64,000 bases of DNA from Hydrogenibacillus sp. (GCA_014896255.1 JADBKT010000033.1:1-64000); one strand, 5' to 3'. Positions 35,598 to 44,631 are shown, counted from the first letter of the stretch. Notes: generated from the letters alone by a model not told the origin. Translations and numbers: made by a program.

Positions 35598-36417
35598 AGA
35601 GCGCCCCGCGTGGGCGGCCGGACGGCGTCGGTCCTGGGCCGCAAGCCTCCTCGGCTTCGTCCGCCTGTGGCAGGTCCTTCTCGGTCTGGCGATCCTCCTC
35701 GCGTGGGAGGCGGCGGTCGGCGCCGGCGCCGTGGATCCCTTTTTCTTCAGCCGGCCGTCGGCGATCCTCCTGCGCATCGCCCAATGGTTCGGGAGCGGGT
35801 TCATCTGGCCGCACCTGTGGATCACGCTGGAAGAGACGTTTCTGTCCTTCGCCATCGGCGCCCTGCTCGGCATCGTCTTCGGCTTCGCTCTGGCACGCCT
35901 GCCGTTCGTCTCCAAAGTCCTGGAACCGTACATCCACATGTTCAACTCCATGCCCCGGGTCGTTCTGGCGCCGATCTTTATGCTCTGGTTCGGCCTCGGC
36001 ATCTGGTCCAAAGTGGCCCTCGGGGTGACGCTCGTCTTTTTCATCGTCTTTTTCAACGTCTATCAGGGCGTGCGGGAGGTCAGCCGGGTCGTCATCGACA
36101 ACGCCCGCATGCTCGGCGCCACCGAGCGGCAGCTTCTGTGGCACGTCCTTGTGCCCTCGGCGCTGTCGTGGATTTTTTCCAGCCTGCACACCAGCATCGG
36201 CTTCGCCATCGTCGGCGCCGTCGTCGGCGAATATATGGGCGCTTCAAAGGGCGTGGGGTATCTCATCGCCCATGCCGAAGGGGTCTTCGACACGACCGGC
36301 GTGTTTGCCGGAATGGTCGTCCTGATGCTCATCGTGCTCGTTGTGGATCAGGCCGTGCATCACGTGGAGCGGTATCTTTTGCGCTGGAAGCCGGAAGAGC
36401 GCGCCGCCGAAAGTTGA
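35566..36417 (+). CDS. ABC importer permease, SsuC/TauC type
   Basis: The 283-residue membrane protein has about six segments and the cytoplasmic EAA-type loop NARMLGATERQLLWHVLVPSA, followed by the family's MGASKGVGYLI. The ATG follows GGAGGAGG inside the end of the ATPase gene, so the two are translationally coupled. It forms the channel of the NitT/TauT-type importer in this catabolic operon. Confidence 0.9.
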   Translation: MSATNPWPEREERPAWAAGRRRSWAASLLGFVRLWQVLLGLAILLAWEAAVGAGAVDPFFFSRPSAILLRIAQWFGSGFIWPHLWITLEETFLSFAIGALLGIVFGFALARLPFVSKVLEPYIHMFNSMPRVVLAPIFMLWFGLGIWSKVALGVTLVFFIVFFNVYQGVREVSRVVIDNARMLGATERQLLWHVLVPSALSWIFSSLHTSIGFAIVGAVVGEYMGASKGVGYLIAHAEGVFDTTGVFAGMVVLMLIVLVVDQAVHHVERYLLRWKPEERAAES

Positions 36418-36467
36418 TCGCATCCTTCGGTCGCATTTTTTATAAATTCAAAAAGGGGGAAGTTGAG

Positions 36468-37574
36468 ATGCGTTCCAATCATGCTTCGCTTCATGTGCGG
36501 AAAATCCGGATCTGGGTTCTGATTCTCGGTCTCGTCCTTCTTTCTGCCTGCGGTCGACCGGCTTCCGGGCCCCAAGGAGCGTCCGGTACGCCGTCCGCCG
36601 CCGATCGGGGAGAACAAAATCAAAGCGCAGCGGACGCCCGGCGCATCCCGGTGACGATCGGCGTCGGCGGACAGGCGACCCTCGTCTACCTGCCGACGAC
36701 GCTGGCCGAACGGCTCGGTTACTACGCCGAAGAAGGGCTCGATGTGACCATTCAGGACTTTCAGGGCGGCTCCAAAGCGCTGGAGGCGCTCCTCGGCGGC
36801 AGCGTCGACGTCGTCTCCGGCTTCTACGACCACACGATCCAGCTGGCGACTCAGGGACAGAAGTTAAAGGCCTTCGTCACCATGCTGCAGTATCCGGGGA
36901 TGATCCTCGTCGTCTCCCCGAGCACGAAAAAGGACATCAAGACCCTCGCCGATCTGAAAGGGGCCGTGGTCGGCGTCAGCGCCCCCGGATCGTCCACACA
37001 TCTGTTCATCAATTATCTGTTGAGCAAAGAAGGCATGAATCCGCAGACGGACATCAGCGTCACGGGGATCGGCCTCTCCGCCTCAGCGATCGCGGCGATG
37101 GAAAAAGGCCAGGTGGACGCCGCCGTGCTGCTCGATCCGGCGTACACGGTGCTCAAAAAGCGATTCCCCGAGCTTACGATCTTGGCCGATACGAGCACCC
37201 CGGAAGGCGTGCAGGAAATCTTCGGCACGGATACCTATCCGGCGTCCGTCCTCTACAGTAAAGCGGAATGGATCGAGGCGAACCCCGAAGCGGCGAAACG
37301 CCTGGCCCGCGCCATCCAGAAGACGCTCAGGTGGATGCAGGAACACGACGCGCAGGCGATCGCCGAGCGGATGCCGCCGGAGTTCTACGGCGACGACCGG
37401 GAGACGTATATCGAAGCGCTTTCGCATGCGCGTCCGATGTTTTCGCCGGACGGCTTCATGCACCAAAGCGGCGCGGAAGCCGTGAAAAAAGTGCTTTCCA
37501 TATCGATCGAAGACGTCCGGAAGGCCGACGTGGACGTCCAGCAGACGTATACCAATGATTTGCTTTCACAATGA
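36468..37574 (+). CDS. Substrate-binding lipoprotein of a NitT/TauT-type ABC importer
   Basis: The 368-residue exported lipoprotein has a lipobox at Cys28 (VLLSAC). After a Ser/Ala/Gln-rich linker the binding domain shows GGQATLVYLPTTLAERLGYY, GLDVTIQDFQGGSKALEALL and GSVDVVSGFYDHTI, the pattern of SsuA/TauA/ThiY-like proteins. ATG 36468 has AAGGGGG just upstream; the frame is open much further upstream but that part is antiphase to the permease. It captures the operon's substrate outside the cell. Confidence 0.9.
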   Translation: MRSNHASLHVRKIRIWVLILGLVLLSACGRPASGPQGASGTPSAADRGEQNQSAADARRIPVTIGVGGQATLVYLPTTLAERLGYYAEEGLDVTIQDFQGGSKALEALLGGSVDVVSGFYDHTIQLATQGQKLKAFVTMLQYPGMILVVSPSTKKDIKTLADLKGAVVGVSAPGSSTHLFINYLLSKEGMNPQTDISVTGIGLSASAIAAMEKGQVDAAVLLDPAYTVLKKRFPELTILADTSTPEGVQEIFGTDTYPASVLYSKAEWIEANPEAAKRLARAIQKTLRWMQEHDAQAIAERMPPEFYGDDRETYIEALSHARPMFSPDGFMHQSGAEAVKKVLSISIEDVRKADVDVQQTYTNDLLSQ

Positions 37575-37655
37575 TGAGCACGGTGGCGCGAACGATACGA
37601 CCGCGTGGATGACGCAACCGATAAGGAAGCGAACAGCTCGAAAGGAGGAGCCGGC

Positions 37656-38867
37656 TTGACGGAACGCGCATCGACGGCGCATCTGCCTCTCGAAGGCGTG
37701 CGGGTGCTGGAGCTGGGGACGCTCATCGCCGGGCCGTTCGCCTCGCGCATCCTGGCCGAATTCGGCGCCGAAGTAATCAAGATCGAAGCGCCGAACGGCG
37801 GGGATCCTCTTCGCACCTGGAGACTTTTGCATAACGGCACCTCCTTGTGGTGGTACGTTCAGGCGCGGAACAAAAAATCGGTGACGGTCGATCTGAAATC
37901 CGCAAAGGGTCAGGAGATCGTCCGCCGCCTGGTAAAGGATACGGACATCGTCATCGAAAACTTCCGGCCCGGCACGCTGGAGAAGTGGAATCTCGGCTGG
38001 GAGACGCTTTCGGCGATCAACCCCGACCTGATCATGGTCCGCGTCTCCGGTTACGGCCAGTCCGGCCCGTACCGGAATCGTCCGGGGTTCGGCTCGATCG
38101 GGGAGGCGATGGGCGGTCTCCGGTACATCACCGGCTACCCCGACCGCCCGCCGGTTCGGGTCGGCATCAGCATCGGCGATGCCATCGCCGCCCTCTACGG
38201 CGTCATCGGCGCCCTGACGGCCCTCTATCATCTTCGCGTGAACAAAGGAAAGGGCCAGTACGTGGACGTCGCCCTGTATGAAGCGGTGTTCAGTCTAATG
38301 GAAAGCATGCTGCCGGAGTATTCCCTCTACGGCCACGTTCGGGAGCGCACGGGAAGCGTTCTGCCCGGGATCACGCCTTCGAATACGTACCGGACCCGGG
38401 ACGGGCAGTACGTCGTCATCGGCGGGAACGCCGACAGCATCTTCAAGCGCCTCATGCGCGCCATCGGCCGGGACGACCTGGCCGACGACCCGACGCTTTC
38501 GACCAACAGCGGCCGTGTGCCGCGAGCCGAAGAGATCGACGCGGCCATCGCCGCCTGGACGGAAGCGCACGATCTGAACGAAGTGCTGAAAATGCTGGAG
38601 GAGGCGGAAGTACCGGCGGGAAAAATCTACAGCATCGCCGACATCGCCCGCGATCCCCATTATCAGGCCCGCGGAATGCTGGAAGAAGCGGTGCTGGACG
38701 ACGGCCGGAAGCTGATGATCCCCGGTATCGTGCCCAAGCTCAGCCTGACCCCCGGAGAGACGAGATGGCTCGGGCCGAAACTGGGCGCCCACACGGCGGA
38801 AGTGCTCACCCGTCTCGGGTATTCGCCGGAAGAGCAGCGGCAGTTGAAAGAAGAAGGCGTTATCTAG
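37656..38867 (+). CDS. Class III (CaiB/BaiF family) CoA-transferase
   Basis: The 403-residue cytosolic enzyme moves CoA between carboxylic acids. The N-terminus reads PLEGVRVLELGTLIAGPFAS, followed by the CoA-site segments GAEVIKIE and VTVDLKSAKGQEI. The expected catalytic Asp lies in GISIGDAIAALYG. TTG 37656 is chosen because AAAGGAGGAG lies 5-7 nt upstream; ATG 37605 has no ribosome site. In this operon it probably activates the imported acid to its CoA ester (succinyl-CoA as donor is typical), giving the substrate for the lyase at 33748-34668. SUGCT-like 3-hydroxy-3-methylglutarate:CoA transfer is an attractive but unproven match. Confidence 0.88.
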   Translation: MTERASTAHLPLEGVRVLELGTLIAGPFASRILAEFGAEVIKIEAPNGGDPLRTWRLLHNGTSLWWYVQARNKKSVTVDLKSAKGQEIVRRLVKDTDIVIENFRPGTLEKWNLGWETLSAINPDLIMVRVSGYGQSGPYRNRPGFGSIGEAMGGLRYITGYPDRPPVRVGISIGDAIAALYGVIGALTALYHLRVNKGKGQYVDVALYEAVFSLMESMLPEYSLYGHVRERTGSVLPGITPSNTYRTRDGQYVVIGGNADSIFKRLMRAIGRDDLADDPTLSTNSGRVPRAEEIDAAIAAWTEAHDLNEVLKMLEEAEVPAGKIYSIADIARDPHYQARGMLEEAVLDDGRKLMIPGIVPKLSLTPGETRWLGPKLGAHTAEVLTRLGYSPEEQRQLKEEGVI

Positions 38868-38870
38868 GAC

Positions 38871-40187
38871 ATGTGGAACACGGCAGAGAAAGACGATCAT
38901 CGGATGTCATGGCGCATGCTGGGGTGGCTCTTGTTGACCCAGATTGCGGTCGCCTTTGCCGGCCGCAGCCTGGCTCCGCTCGGCCCGAGGATCGCCGAAG
39001 ATCTGCACCTGACCATGGCGCAGGTCGGCACGCTGACGGCAGCGGTTTTCCTGGGGCAGTCGCTGACCAGCCTCCCCAGCGGATACCTTGCCGATCGCCT
39101 CGGCTCCCGGCGGGTGCTCGCCGCGCTCACGCTGCTTCTGGGGTCGAGTTTTGCCCTCGCCTCCTTCATGAATCGCTATGCCTGGATCGTCGCCCTGGCG
39201 GCGATCGGCGGGCTGGGATACGGCGCCATGCACCCGACGTCCAACCGGGGCATTCTTTACTGGTTCCCTCTTGAGCGGCGGGGAACGGCCATGGGCCTGA
39301 AGCAGATGGGCGTCACGGCCGGATCGGCTCTGGCCGTCCTCATCCTTTTTCCGCTGGCGCTCCGTGCCGGCTGGCGGGCGGCGCTTCTGGTCGCGGCCTT
39401 ATCGGTGCTGGGCACAGGACTGCTCGCCGCATGGCACTATCGGGATCCGGAGGAAAAGCGGGATCCGGAGGAAAAACGTCCCGACGGCCGCAGAAAGCGC
39501 GCGGACGAGGCCCCGTTCGCCTGGTCGGCCGTATCCGCGCTTTTCCGCCGTCGTACCCTGTGGGGCATCAGTCTGGCCGCTTTCGCTTTGACGGGCGCGC
39601 AGATGAGCCTGACCGCCTACGTGGTCTTTTATGGACAAGAGCGCATGGGGTATCCGTCGTACGCCGCCGGTCTGCTGCTCTTTCTCTCCGAAGTCGGCGG
39701 CTCGGTCGGGAGAGTCGCCTGGGGCTTCATCAGCGACCGGGTGTTTCGAGGCGATCGGTGGGGAGTCCTGTTGTTCATCGCCGCCTCGACGTTCGCCTTG
39801 AATGCCGTGATGGCCCTGCTCCCCGCCAGCACGCCGTATCTCGTCACTGCGGCTGTCGTCGGCTTGCTCGGGCTGACCGTGGTGGGGTTCAACGGCCTGT
39901 GGATGGTGGCGGCGGCGGAAAGCGTGCCGAGGGAGCAGGCGGGGCTGGCCAGCGGCCTCAGCCTGAGCGTCGGTTCACTGGGGGTGGTCTTTGTTCCCCC
40001 CGTTTTTGGTTCGATCATCGATCGAACGGGCAGTTATGGGTGGGCCTGGGGATTTCTGGCCGCCGGCGCGCTGGTCGCGGGAGCATGGCTCGTCTATGCC
40101 GCGAACGCTCAAGCGCACGAAAAAGAAGAGGATACGGAGGAGGTTCATGAATCAGGAGCAAGCGCATCGCCTCAAATCCGGCGATAA
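38871..40187 (+). CDS. MFS transporter
   Basis: The 438-residue protein has twelve predicted membrane segments and the MFS loop 2-3 motif SGYLADRLGSRRV with a second related loop WGFISDRVFRGDRWG. Such antiporters/symporters carry organic anions or sugars. It starts 3 nt after the CoA-transferase stop. ATG 38871 is used, though an in-frame ATG at 38904 is possible and neither ribosome site is strong. The repeated DPEEKR in the central loop (39443-39480) is a short tandem duplication. With the ABC importer it gives the operon a second uptake or export route. Confidence 0.88.
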   Translation: MWNTAEKDDHRMSWRMLGWLLLTQIAVAFAGRSLAPLGPRIAEDLHLTMAQVGTLTAAVFLGQSLTSLPSGYLADRLGSRRVLAALTLLLGSSFALASFMNRYAWIVALAAIGGLGYGAMHPTSNRGILYWFPLERRGTAMGLKQMGVTAGSALAVLILFPLALRAGWRAALLVAALSVLGTGLLAAWHYRDPEEKRDPEEKRPDGRRKRADEAPFAWSAVSALFRRRTLWGISLAAFALTGAQMSLTAYVVFYGQERMGYPSYAAGLLLFLSEVGGSVGRVAWGFISDRVFRGDRWGVLLFIAASTFALNAVMALLPASTPYLVTAAVVGLLGLTVVGFNGLWMVAAAESVPREQAGLASGLSLSVGSLGVVFVPPVFGSIIDRTGSYGWAWGFLAAGALVAGAWLVYAANAQAHEKEEDTEEVHESGASASPQIRR

Positions 40188-40854
40188 AGCGCAGATGATC
40201 TACATGGATCTCCGGCGGAAAATCGTCGAAGGCCGTCTTCTGCCGGGAGAACGACTGATCGAAGAAAAGCTCGCCGCCCGCTACGGCGTCAGCCGGACGC
40301 CGATCCGCGAAGTGTTGACGCTTCTGGAGGCGGACGGTCTGGTCATTCTGCAAACGAACCGAGGCGGAACGGTACGCGTATACACACAAAAAGAAATTTA
40401 TGACATCTACGATCTTCGCCTTCTGATCGAAGGCTATGCCGCCCGCCGGGCAGCGCTGTTCATTTCGGGCGATGCCCTTCTCGAGCTGGACGAACTGATC
40501 TCGGAAGCCGAAGAGGTCCTGGAGAAGGCCTGTTCGGATGAAATGTCCTGGGAGGACGGCATCCGCCGCCTGGTGGAGAACAACTTGCAATTCCATCGGT
40601 TCATCGCCCGGGCCGGAGCGAACGCTTTTCTGGAAGCGCTGTGGGAACGTTACACATTTTTGCCTTTCGTCTATCGAACGCTTAAAGTCTACGGAGCAGA
40701 AGGCCTTCGGACTTCCCTCCGGCAGCACCGCCTTCTGGTCGAAGCCTTCTCCGCCCACGATCCGGAAATGGCGGAATCGCTCATGCGGACGCATATCTTC
40801 TACGGCAGACAGGCGATTTTGAAGGCGATGTCCTCCGATTCTCCGTCATACTGA
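40147..40854 (+). CDS. GntR-family (FCD) transcriptional regulator of the catabolic operon
   Basis: The 235-residue protein has an N-terminal winged helix (IVEGRLLPGERLIEEKLAA, YGVSRTPIREVLTLLEADGLV) and a C-terminal all-helical FCD ligand domain with the metal-site style residues of this class (DLRLLIEG, NLQFHRFIARAG, HRLLVEAF). ATG 40147 has GGAGGAGG upstream and lies 41 nt inside the MFS gene's end. It is the last gene of the operon and most likely autoregulates it through the TGTATACA palindromes at 33611 and 33706, with an acid or its CoA ester as inducer. Confidence 0.9.
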   Translation: MNQEQAHRLKSGDKAQMIYMDLRRKIVEGRLLPGERLIEEKLAARYGVSRTPIREVLTLLEADGLVILQTNRGGTVRVYTQKEIYDIYDLRLLIEGYAARRAALFISGDALLELDELISEAEEVLEKACSDEMSWEDGIRRLVENNLQFHRFIARAGANAFLEALWERYTFLPFVYRTLKVYGAEGLRTSLRQHRLLVEAFSAHDPEMAESLMRTHIFYGRQAILKAMSSDSPSY

Positions 40855-40861
40855 GCCCAAG

Positions 40862-40894
40862 AAAAAAGCGCCATGAGTATCGGGCGCTTTTTTT
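40862..40894. terminator. Terminator of the catabolic operon
   Basis: AAAAAAGCGCC pairs with GGCGCTTTTTT around a short loop. The T-run on one strand and A-run on the other make it bidirectional, suitable for the convergent tagA unit. Confidence 0.85.
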
Positions 40895-40934
40895 GTTTTG
40901 TTTGACAGGCGCCGTTACTTTCCCCGCTTCCGGT

Positions 40935-40990
40935 TAAAAGGAGCGGTGCACGAGAGCCAGGACGTCCGCCTCGATCCATACCGAAGCATG
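40935..40990 (-). pseudogene. Relic of the 3' end of a tagO gene
   Basis: Downstream of tagA the minus strand reads ASVWIEADVLALVHRSF before a stop. This corresponds to the tagO tail (STVWIE...ADFLGLVHTSF) with 14 codons removed in frame. At the DNA level about 26 of 33 nt match 31237-31269, and CTCGATCCA near 40971-40979 matches 31312-31320. It mirrors the tagA relic next to tagO. Confidence 0.6.
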
Positions 40991-40992
40991 TC

Positions 40993-41817
40993 TCAGAGGC
41001 TCCGCCGCCCGGGCTCCTCCCGCGCCAGGCCGAGGCGCACGGCGACCGCGAGCAACGCAAAGCGCGGCAGGGCCGCCATCCGCCGGGCGCGCCACGGTTC
41101 TTCCTTCAGGCGCCACAACCATTCTAGCCCAAGTCGCCGCCAAGGTAATGGAGCGCGGCGAACGGCACCGCCGAGGACGTCGAAGCTGCCGCCGACGCCC
41201 ATGGCGAGCACCGCCGGAAGATGCGCACGGTGGCGGACGATCCACTGCTCTTGCTTCGGCACGCCGAGCCCGACGAACAGAAGCGCCGGGCGGAAGGCGG
41301 CGATCCGCTGCAAGATCGCCGCTTCTTGTTCGGGTCCGAAGTACCCATGATGCCCGTCGATGATGAGCTTTGGGTGTCGCTTTTGGACGCCGGCGATCGC
41401 CCGCGGGAGCACCTCCGGCCGGGCGCCGAGGAAAAAGACGCGCCACTCCTCCGCCTCCGCCCGCGCGATGAGCGCCTGCATCAGATCGATTCCGGCGATC
41501 CGCTCCGGGATGCGCCGGCCGAGCAGGCGGGCGGCGAGGACGACGCCGATGCCGTCGGGGACGATGACATCCGCTTCATGAAGGATTCGGCGATAGCCGG
41601 CATCTCGGCGGGCGCGCATGACGATCTCCGCGTTGGCGGTGACGATGAACAGCGGCTGTTCATCGGACGGCGCCGATTCGACACGGTTCAGCCGTTCAAC
41701 GCCGTTCAGCCGCTTAGCGACGGCGTGGGACAAGGCGTTGACCAGCTCCTGCTGCGTCAGCGTCACGAAGCGAAGCCCCATCAGCGGTTCGGTGTCCAAA
41801 AGCTGCCCCGTGTTCAT
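40993..41817 (-). CDS. tagA: WecG/TagA/CpsF-family glycosyltransferase
   Basis: The 274-residue membrane-associated enzyme adds ManNAc (or a related sugar) to undecaprenyl-PP-GlcNAc, the second step of teichoic-type or secondary wall-polymer synthesis. Family residues are visible: Thr60/Asn62 (VTANAEIVMRA), Asp88 (VIVPDGIGVV), then FLGARPEV, GYFGPEQE, LLFVGLGVPKQEQW and GGSFDVLGG. The basic C-terminus RRLGLEWLWRLKEEPWRARR is the membrane-docking appendage. Its ATG overlaps the stop of the ligase-like gene by 4 nt. Together with tagO it defines a wall-polymer pathway in this window. Confidence 0.93.
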   Translation of the reverse strand: MNTGQLLDTEPLMGLRFVTLTQQELVNALSHAVAKRLNGVERLNRVESAPSDEQPLFIVTANAEIVMRARRDAGYRRILHEADVIVPDGIGVVLAARLLGRRIPERIAGIDLMQALIARAEAEEWRVFFLGARPEVLPRAIAGVQKRHPKLIIDGHHGYFGPEQEAAILQRIAAFRPALLFVGLGVPKQEQWIVRHRAHLPAVLAMGVGGSFDVLGGAVRRAPLPWRRLGLEWLWRLKEEPWRARRMAALPRFALLAVAVRLGLAREEPGRRSL

Positions 41818-44369
41818 TCTCGCCTCACGCTCTCAAGCCACGCGCGCCATGTCGCATATCGAGCGTGCAGCTCTGTCTCCGGAAGCCCTCCGCTTTGCGC
41901 TTTTTGTTCCGTATACCACTGTTCTGATTCCGCAAGCTTCGCCTCGCGCGCACCGGAATCGCCGAGAAGATCATACATGGCCGCCAAAAGCAGCATGGCG
42001 TCCAAACGCACGACGGGGTCGGCGATCCCGCCGACGTTCGGCTCGAGCATCTCTCGCCCTTCCGAGACCTGACCGTCGAGCAGCTTCACGATGCCGGCGT
42101 AGGCCTGCATGAGCGGGGTGATCGTAAACTCCGGATAGCGTAAAGCCGGCGGCTCGCTTTCCAAGCGCTTTCGTTCCGCTTGGATCCGCGCTTGCATCGC
42201 CAGAAGTGCGGCGTTCGCTTCAGCGATCGTCGATGGCGCCCCGCGCGCGTCACGATCGCCCTGTTCGGCGGCGCGGAGCGCGCGCAAGGCCAACCATTCG
42301 AAGCGCGCCTCATAGGCGGGCAAAAACAGCGGCGCGGTCGCGACCGCCTGCGCATACACCTGATCCGCCGCATCGTCGTCGCCGACAGCGGCATAAAACC
42401 GCCCGAGCGACAGAAGCACACGCGGGTCATCCGCCGACATCGCCCGAACGGCTTCAGCCTCCCGACGGGCGGTCTCGAGATAATGCCCATCGTGCGTCTG
42501 CTCGTAAATCTGTCGATACAGCTCGATCTTCATCAGCCGCGTCTCGCGATGTTGCGCCAGCACCCGCGCCTTGTAATCGATTTTGCGGACGACTTCATCC
42601 AGACTTTGACCGGACGGCTGAAGACGGAGCGCATACGCCTCCCGTCCCGCGAACACGACCAGCCACAGGGCGATCAGGCTTAAGAGCACAGGCAAAGCCG
42701 CCGCATAGCGCCCCTTCGGGGAACGCCAAACAGCATCAATTCCGGTCGTGCCGGCCGTTCTGCGGCCGACTCGACGTCCGGCGTCAGGCGTCTCAGACTT
42801 CTTTTGCGCAGTGAGCCCAGCGGCGGAAAGCAGCGCGAGCCAGGCAAAAAAGACGATGAGCACATACCCGAAGGAAAAGTCGAAATCGATCTGCCCGTGG
42901 GCGAACAGATACAAGGCCGGAATTGCCGAAAGCAGGACCACCCGGCGATCATCATCGTCGCCGTAACGGTAGGCGCGCACCCCGAGGATCAGCGCGCAAA
43001 GCAAAAGGACGGTAAAGAGCGCCACTCCGATCAGCCCGACCTCCACCGCCAGCTGAAAGATGAAGCTGTGCGTCTGCGTCGAATAATACGGATACGAGAT
43101 GTAGTGCAAAAAAACATCGCGCCAGGCGTCTCCTCCGGCGCCCCAAAGCCAATGTTCGCGGATGAGCTTAAGACTGTCCCGGTAAAAGCTGAAGCGTTCA
43201 GCGGCATTCCGCGTCGTGAGGCTGATGTCCGCGAGTCGACGGGCGATATCGCTCGGCAAGAACGCCTGAACGGCGGAAGTCCGAAGCGCCGCCCCCCCGA
43301 TGAAAGCGATCAGGAGAACGACGAGCGGAGTGAAGGCACGACCGAGCCGCGATGTTCCGCGCCAAGCGTTCGGCCCTTCCGCAGCGCCGGCGGCGCGCGA
43401 TGCAGCGCGTCCTCCGCCGCGGACGTCGGCGCGCGCTTGGCGCGACAGCCCGATCCGATCGATGACCGCGACCGCCCCGGCATAGACGATCCCGACCGCC
43501 GCCGGACCTAAGAGCGCCCACCACGAATGCGCTGCCTGCCACGCCGGAAAAAACGGCAAGAGCGGCAAGGCGGCGAGCCATAATAAGCCTGTCAGCGCGA
43601 CCGTCCGGAGCTGGCGAGCGGCGGGCAAAAGCCAAAGGACGAGCCACCAGGCGATCGGCCACAAGATCCACGCGCCCCGGGACGTGCTGAACACGAACCC
43701 GACCGCCAGCGGAACGAGGGCCCACGCCGACGGCAAGCGCCACCATCCCGCCCTTCGGTCAAGAGGCGGTTCGCTGAGAGCGGCGAGGGCCATCAGCATG
43801 CCGGCGCCGACGAGCGCTCCGTATGTATTCGGATATTGATACACGGATGAAAGCCGCCCGCCGAGCACGGCATCGGGAAAAGCGGTGACGCCGACGACGG
43901 CCAGGAACGGAAAAAGCGCCGTCCAGCCGAGCGAAAAACCCATGCCGGCGAGGACGATCGCGCGTCCTCTTTTGCCGGCGACGACCAAAAGCGCGGTGAG
44001 GGCGATCGCGCTGATGAGCACCGTCGCCATTCGATACGCCTGATCCCAGGCGTACGAGGCGCGGATGCCGAAACGAGCCATAACGGCATATTGAATGATC
44101 AGCATGAGCGCCGCCGTTACGCCGGCGGCCCAGACCGGGTTCTGCCATACGGTCGCCGTCCCCGCGGGCGAGCCCGCAGATCGAAAACGACCGGATCCGA
44201 ACGCAAAGACCATCCCCGCAAGCCCGACAAACGCCCAAAGGCCGAGGACAACATCGACATGAATCATGTCCTCATAGAAAAAAATTCCGCGAAAATAGGG
44301 GATGATGACAAAAATGACCGACCAGATGCCGAGCAACCCGGCGGCAAAAGATGTCTGTCGTTTGCCCAT
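41814..44369 (-). CDS. O-antigen-ligase-like membrane protein with C-terminal repeat region
   Basis: The 851-residue protein has about twelve membrane segments in its first 600 residues. The large outside loop contains RFSFYRDSLKLIREHWLWGAGGDAWRD and a downstream HSFIFQLAVEVGLIG, the WaaL/RfaL-family ligase signature region. The C-terminal about 250 residues are helical and TPR-like (VLLSLGRFYAAVGDDDAADQVY). Ligases of this family transfer lipid-linked glycans to acceptors; in Gram-positives they may attach wall polymer or glycosylate surface proteins. It is coupled to tagA (4-nt overlap), supporting a role in polymer export or attachment. The acceptor is unknown. Confidence 0.8.
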   Translation of the reverse strand: MGKRQTSFAAGLLGIWSVIFVIIPYFRGIFFYEDMIHVDVVLGLWAFVGLAGMVFAFGSGRFRSAGSPAGTATVWQNPVWAAGVTAALMLIIQYAVMARFGIRASYAWDQAYRMATVLISAIALTALLVVAGKRGRAIVLAGMGFSLGWTALFPFLAVVGVTAFPDAVLGGRLSSVYQYPNTYGALVGAGMLMALAALSEPPLDRRAGWWRLPSAWALVPLAVGFVFSTSRGAWILWPIAWWLVLWLLPAARQLRTVALTGLLWLAALPLLPFFPAWQAAHSWWALLGPAAVGIVYAGAVAVIDRIGLSRQARADVRGGGRAASRAAGAAEGPNAWRGTSRLGRAFTPLVVLLIAFIGGAALRTSAVQAFLPSDIARRLADISLTTRNAAERFSFYRDSLKLIREHWLWGAGGDAWRDVFLHYISYPYYSTQTHSFIFQLAVEVGLIGVALFTVLLLCALILGVRAYRYGDDDDRRVVLLSAIPALYLFAHGQIDFDFSFGYVLIVFFAWLALLSAAGLTAQKKSETPDAGRRVGRRTAGTTGIDAVWRSPKGRYAAALPVLLSLIALWLVVFAGREAYALRLQPSGQSLDEVVRKIDYKARVLAQHRETRLMKIELYRQIYEQTHDGHYLETARREAEAVRAMSADDPRVLLSLGRFYAAVGDDDAADQVYAQAVATAPLFLPAYEARFEWLALRALRAAEQGDRDARGAPSTIAEANAALLAMQARIQAERKRLESEPPALRYPEFTITPLMQAYAGIVKLLDGQVSEGREMLEPNVGGIADPVVRLDAMLLLAAMYDLLGDSGAREAKLAESEQWYTEQKAQSGGLPETELHARYATWRAWLESVRRE

Positions 44370-44495
44370 CCGTCTCCTCCTTGATCAGCGCTTTCCATCC
44401 CTCGATCATCTTGGCCATAACCCAATCATAACGGAGCATTTCGAGGCTGTCCATGCAGTCCATCCCAATCGCATCGATAGAGTACTTTTTACACC

Positions 44496-44524
44496 TTGTA
44501 TTCGATGGCCTTCGCTTCTATAAT
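44496..44524 (+). promoter_or_regulatory. Sigma-A-like promoter of the iron-uptake operon
   Basis: -35 TTGTAT (44496-44501) and a perfect -10 TATAAT (44519-44524) are separated by 17 nt. The rest of 44370-44631 shows no gene. Confidence 0.75.
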
Positions 44525-44530
44525 GTCAAT

Positions 44531-44545
44531 TGATAACGATCTTCA
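44531..44545 (+). promoter_or_regulatory. Possible Fur box
   Basis: TGATAACGATCTTCA matches the 7-1-7 Fur pattern TGATAATNATTATCA at 11 of 14 positions and lies directly downstream of the -10, where Fur would block transcription. The match is moderate. Confidence 0.4.
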
Positions 44546-44631
44546 ATCTCACTTGGGGGCCTATCGTCGACCTTCGATGATGCCCATCTTCTGTCACGTT
44601 AAGGACATGATAACACTAAGGGGGTTTCGAG

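Noticed and set aside
35610-36467. N-terminal extension of the importer binding protein
   Set aside because: It overlaps the permease out of frame; a lipoprotein signal with its own ribosome site starts at 36468.
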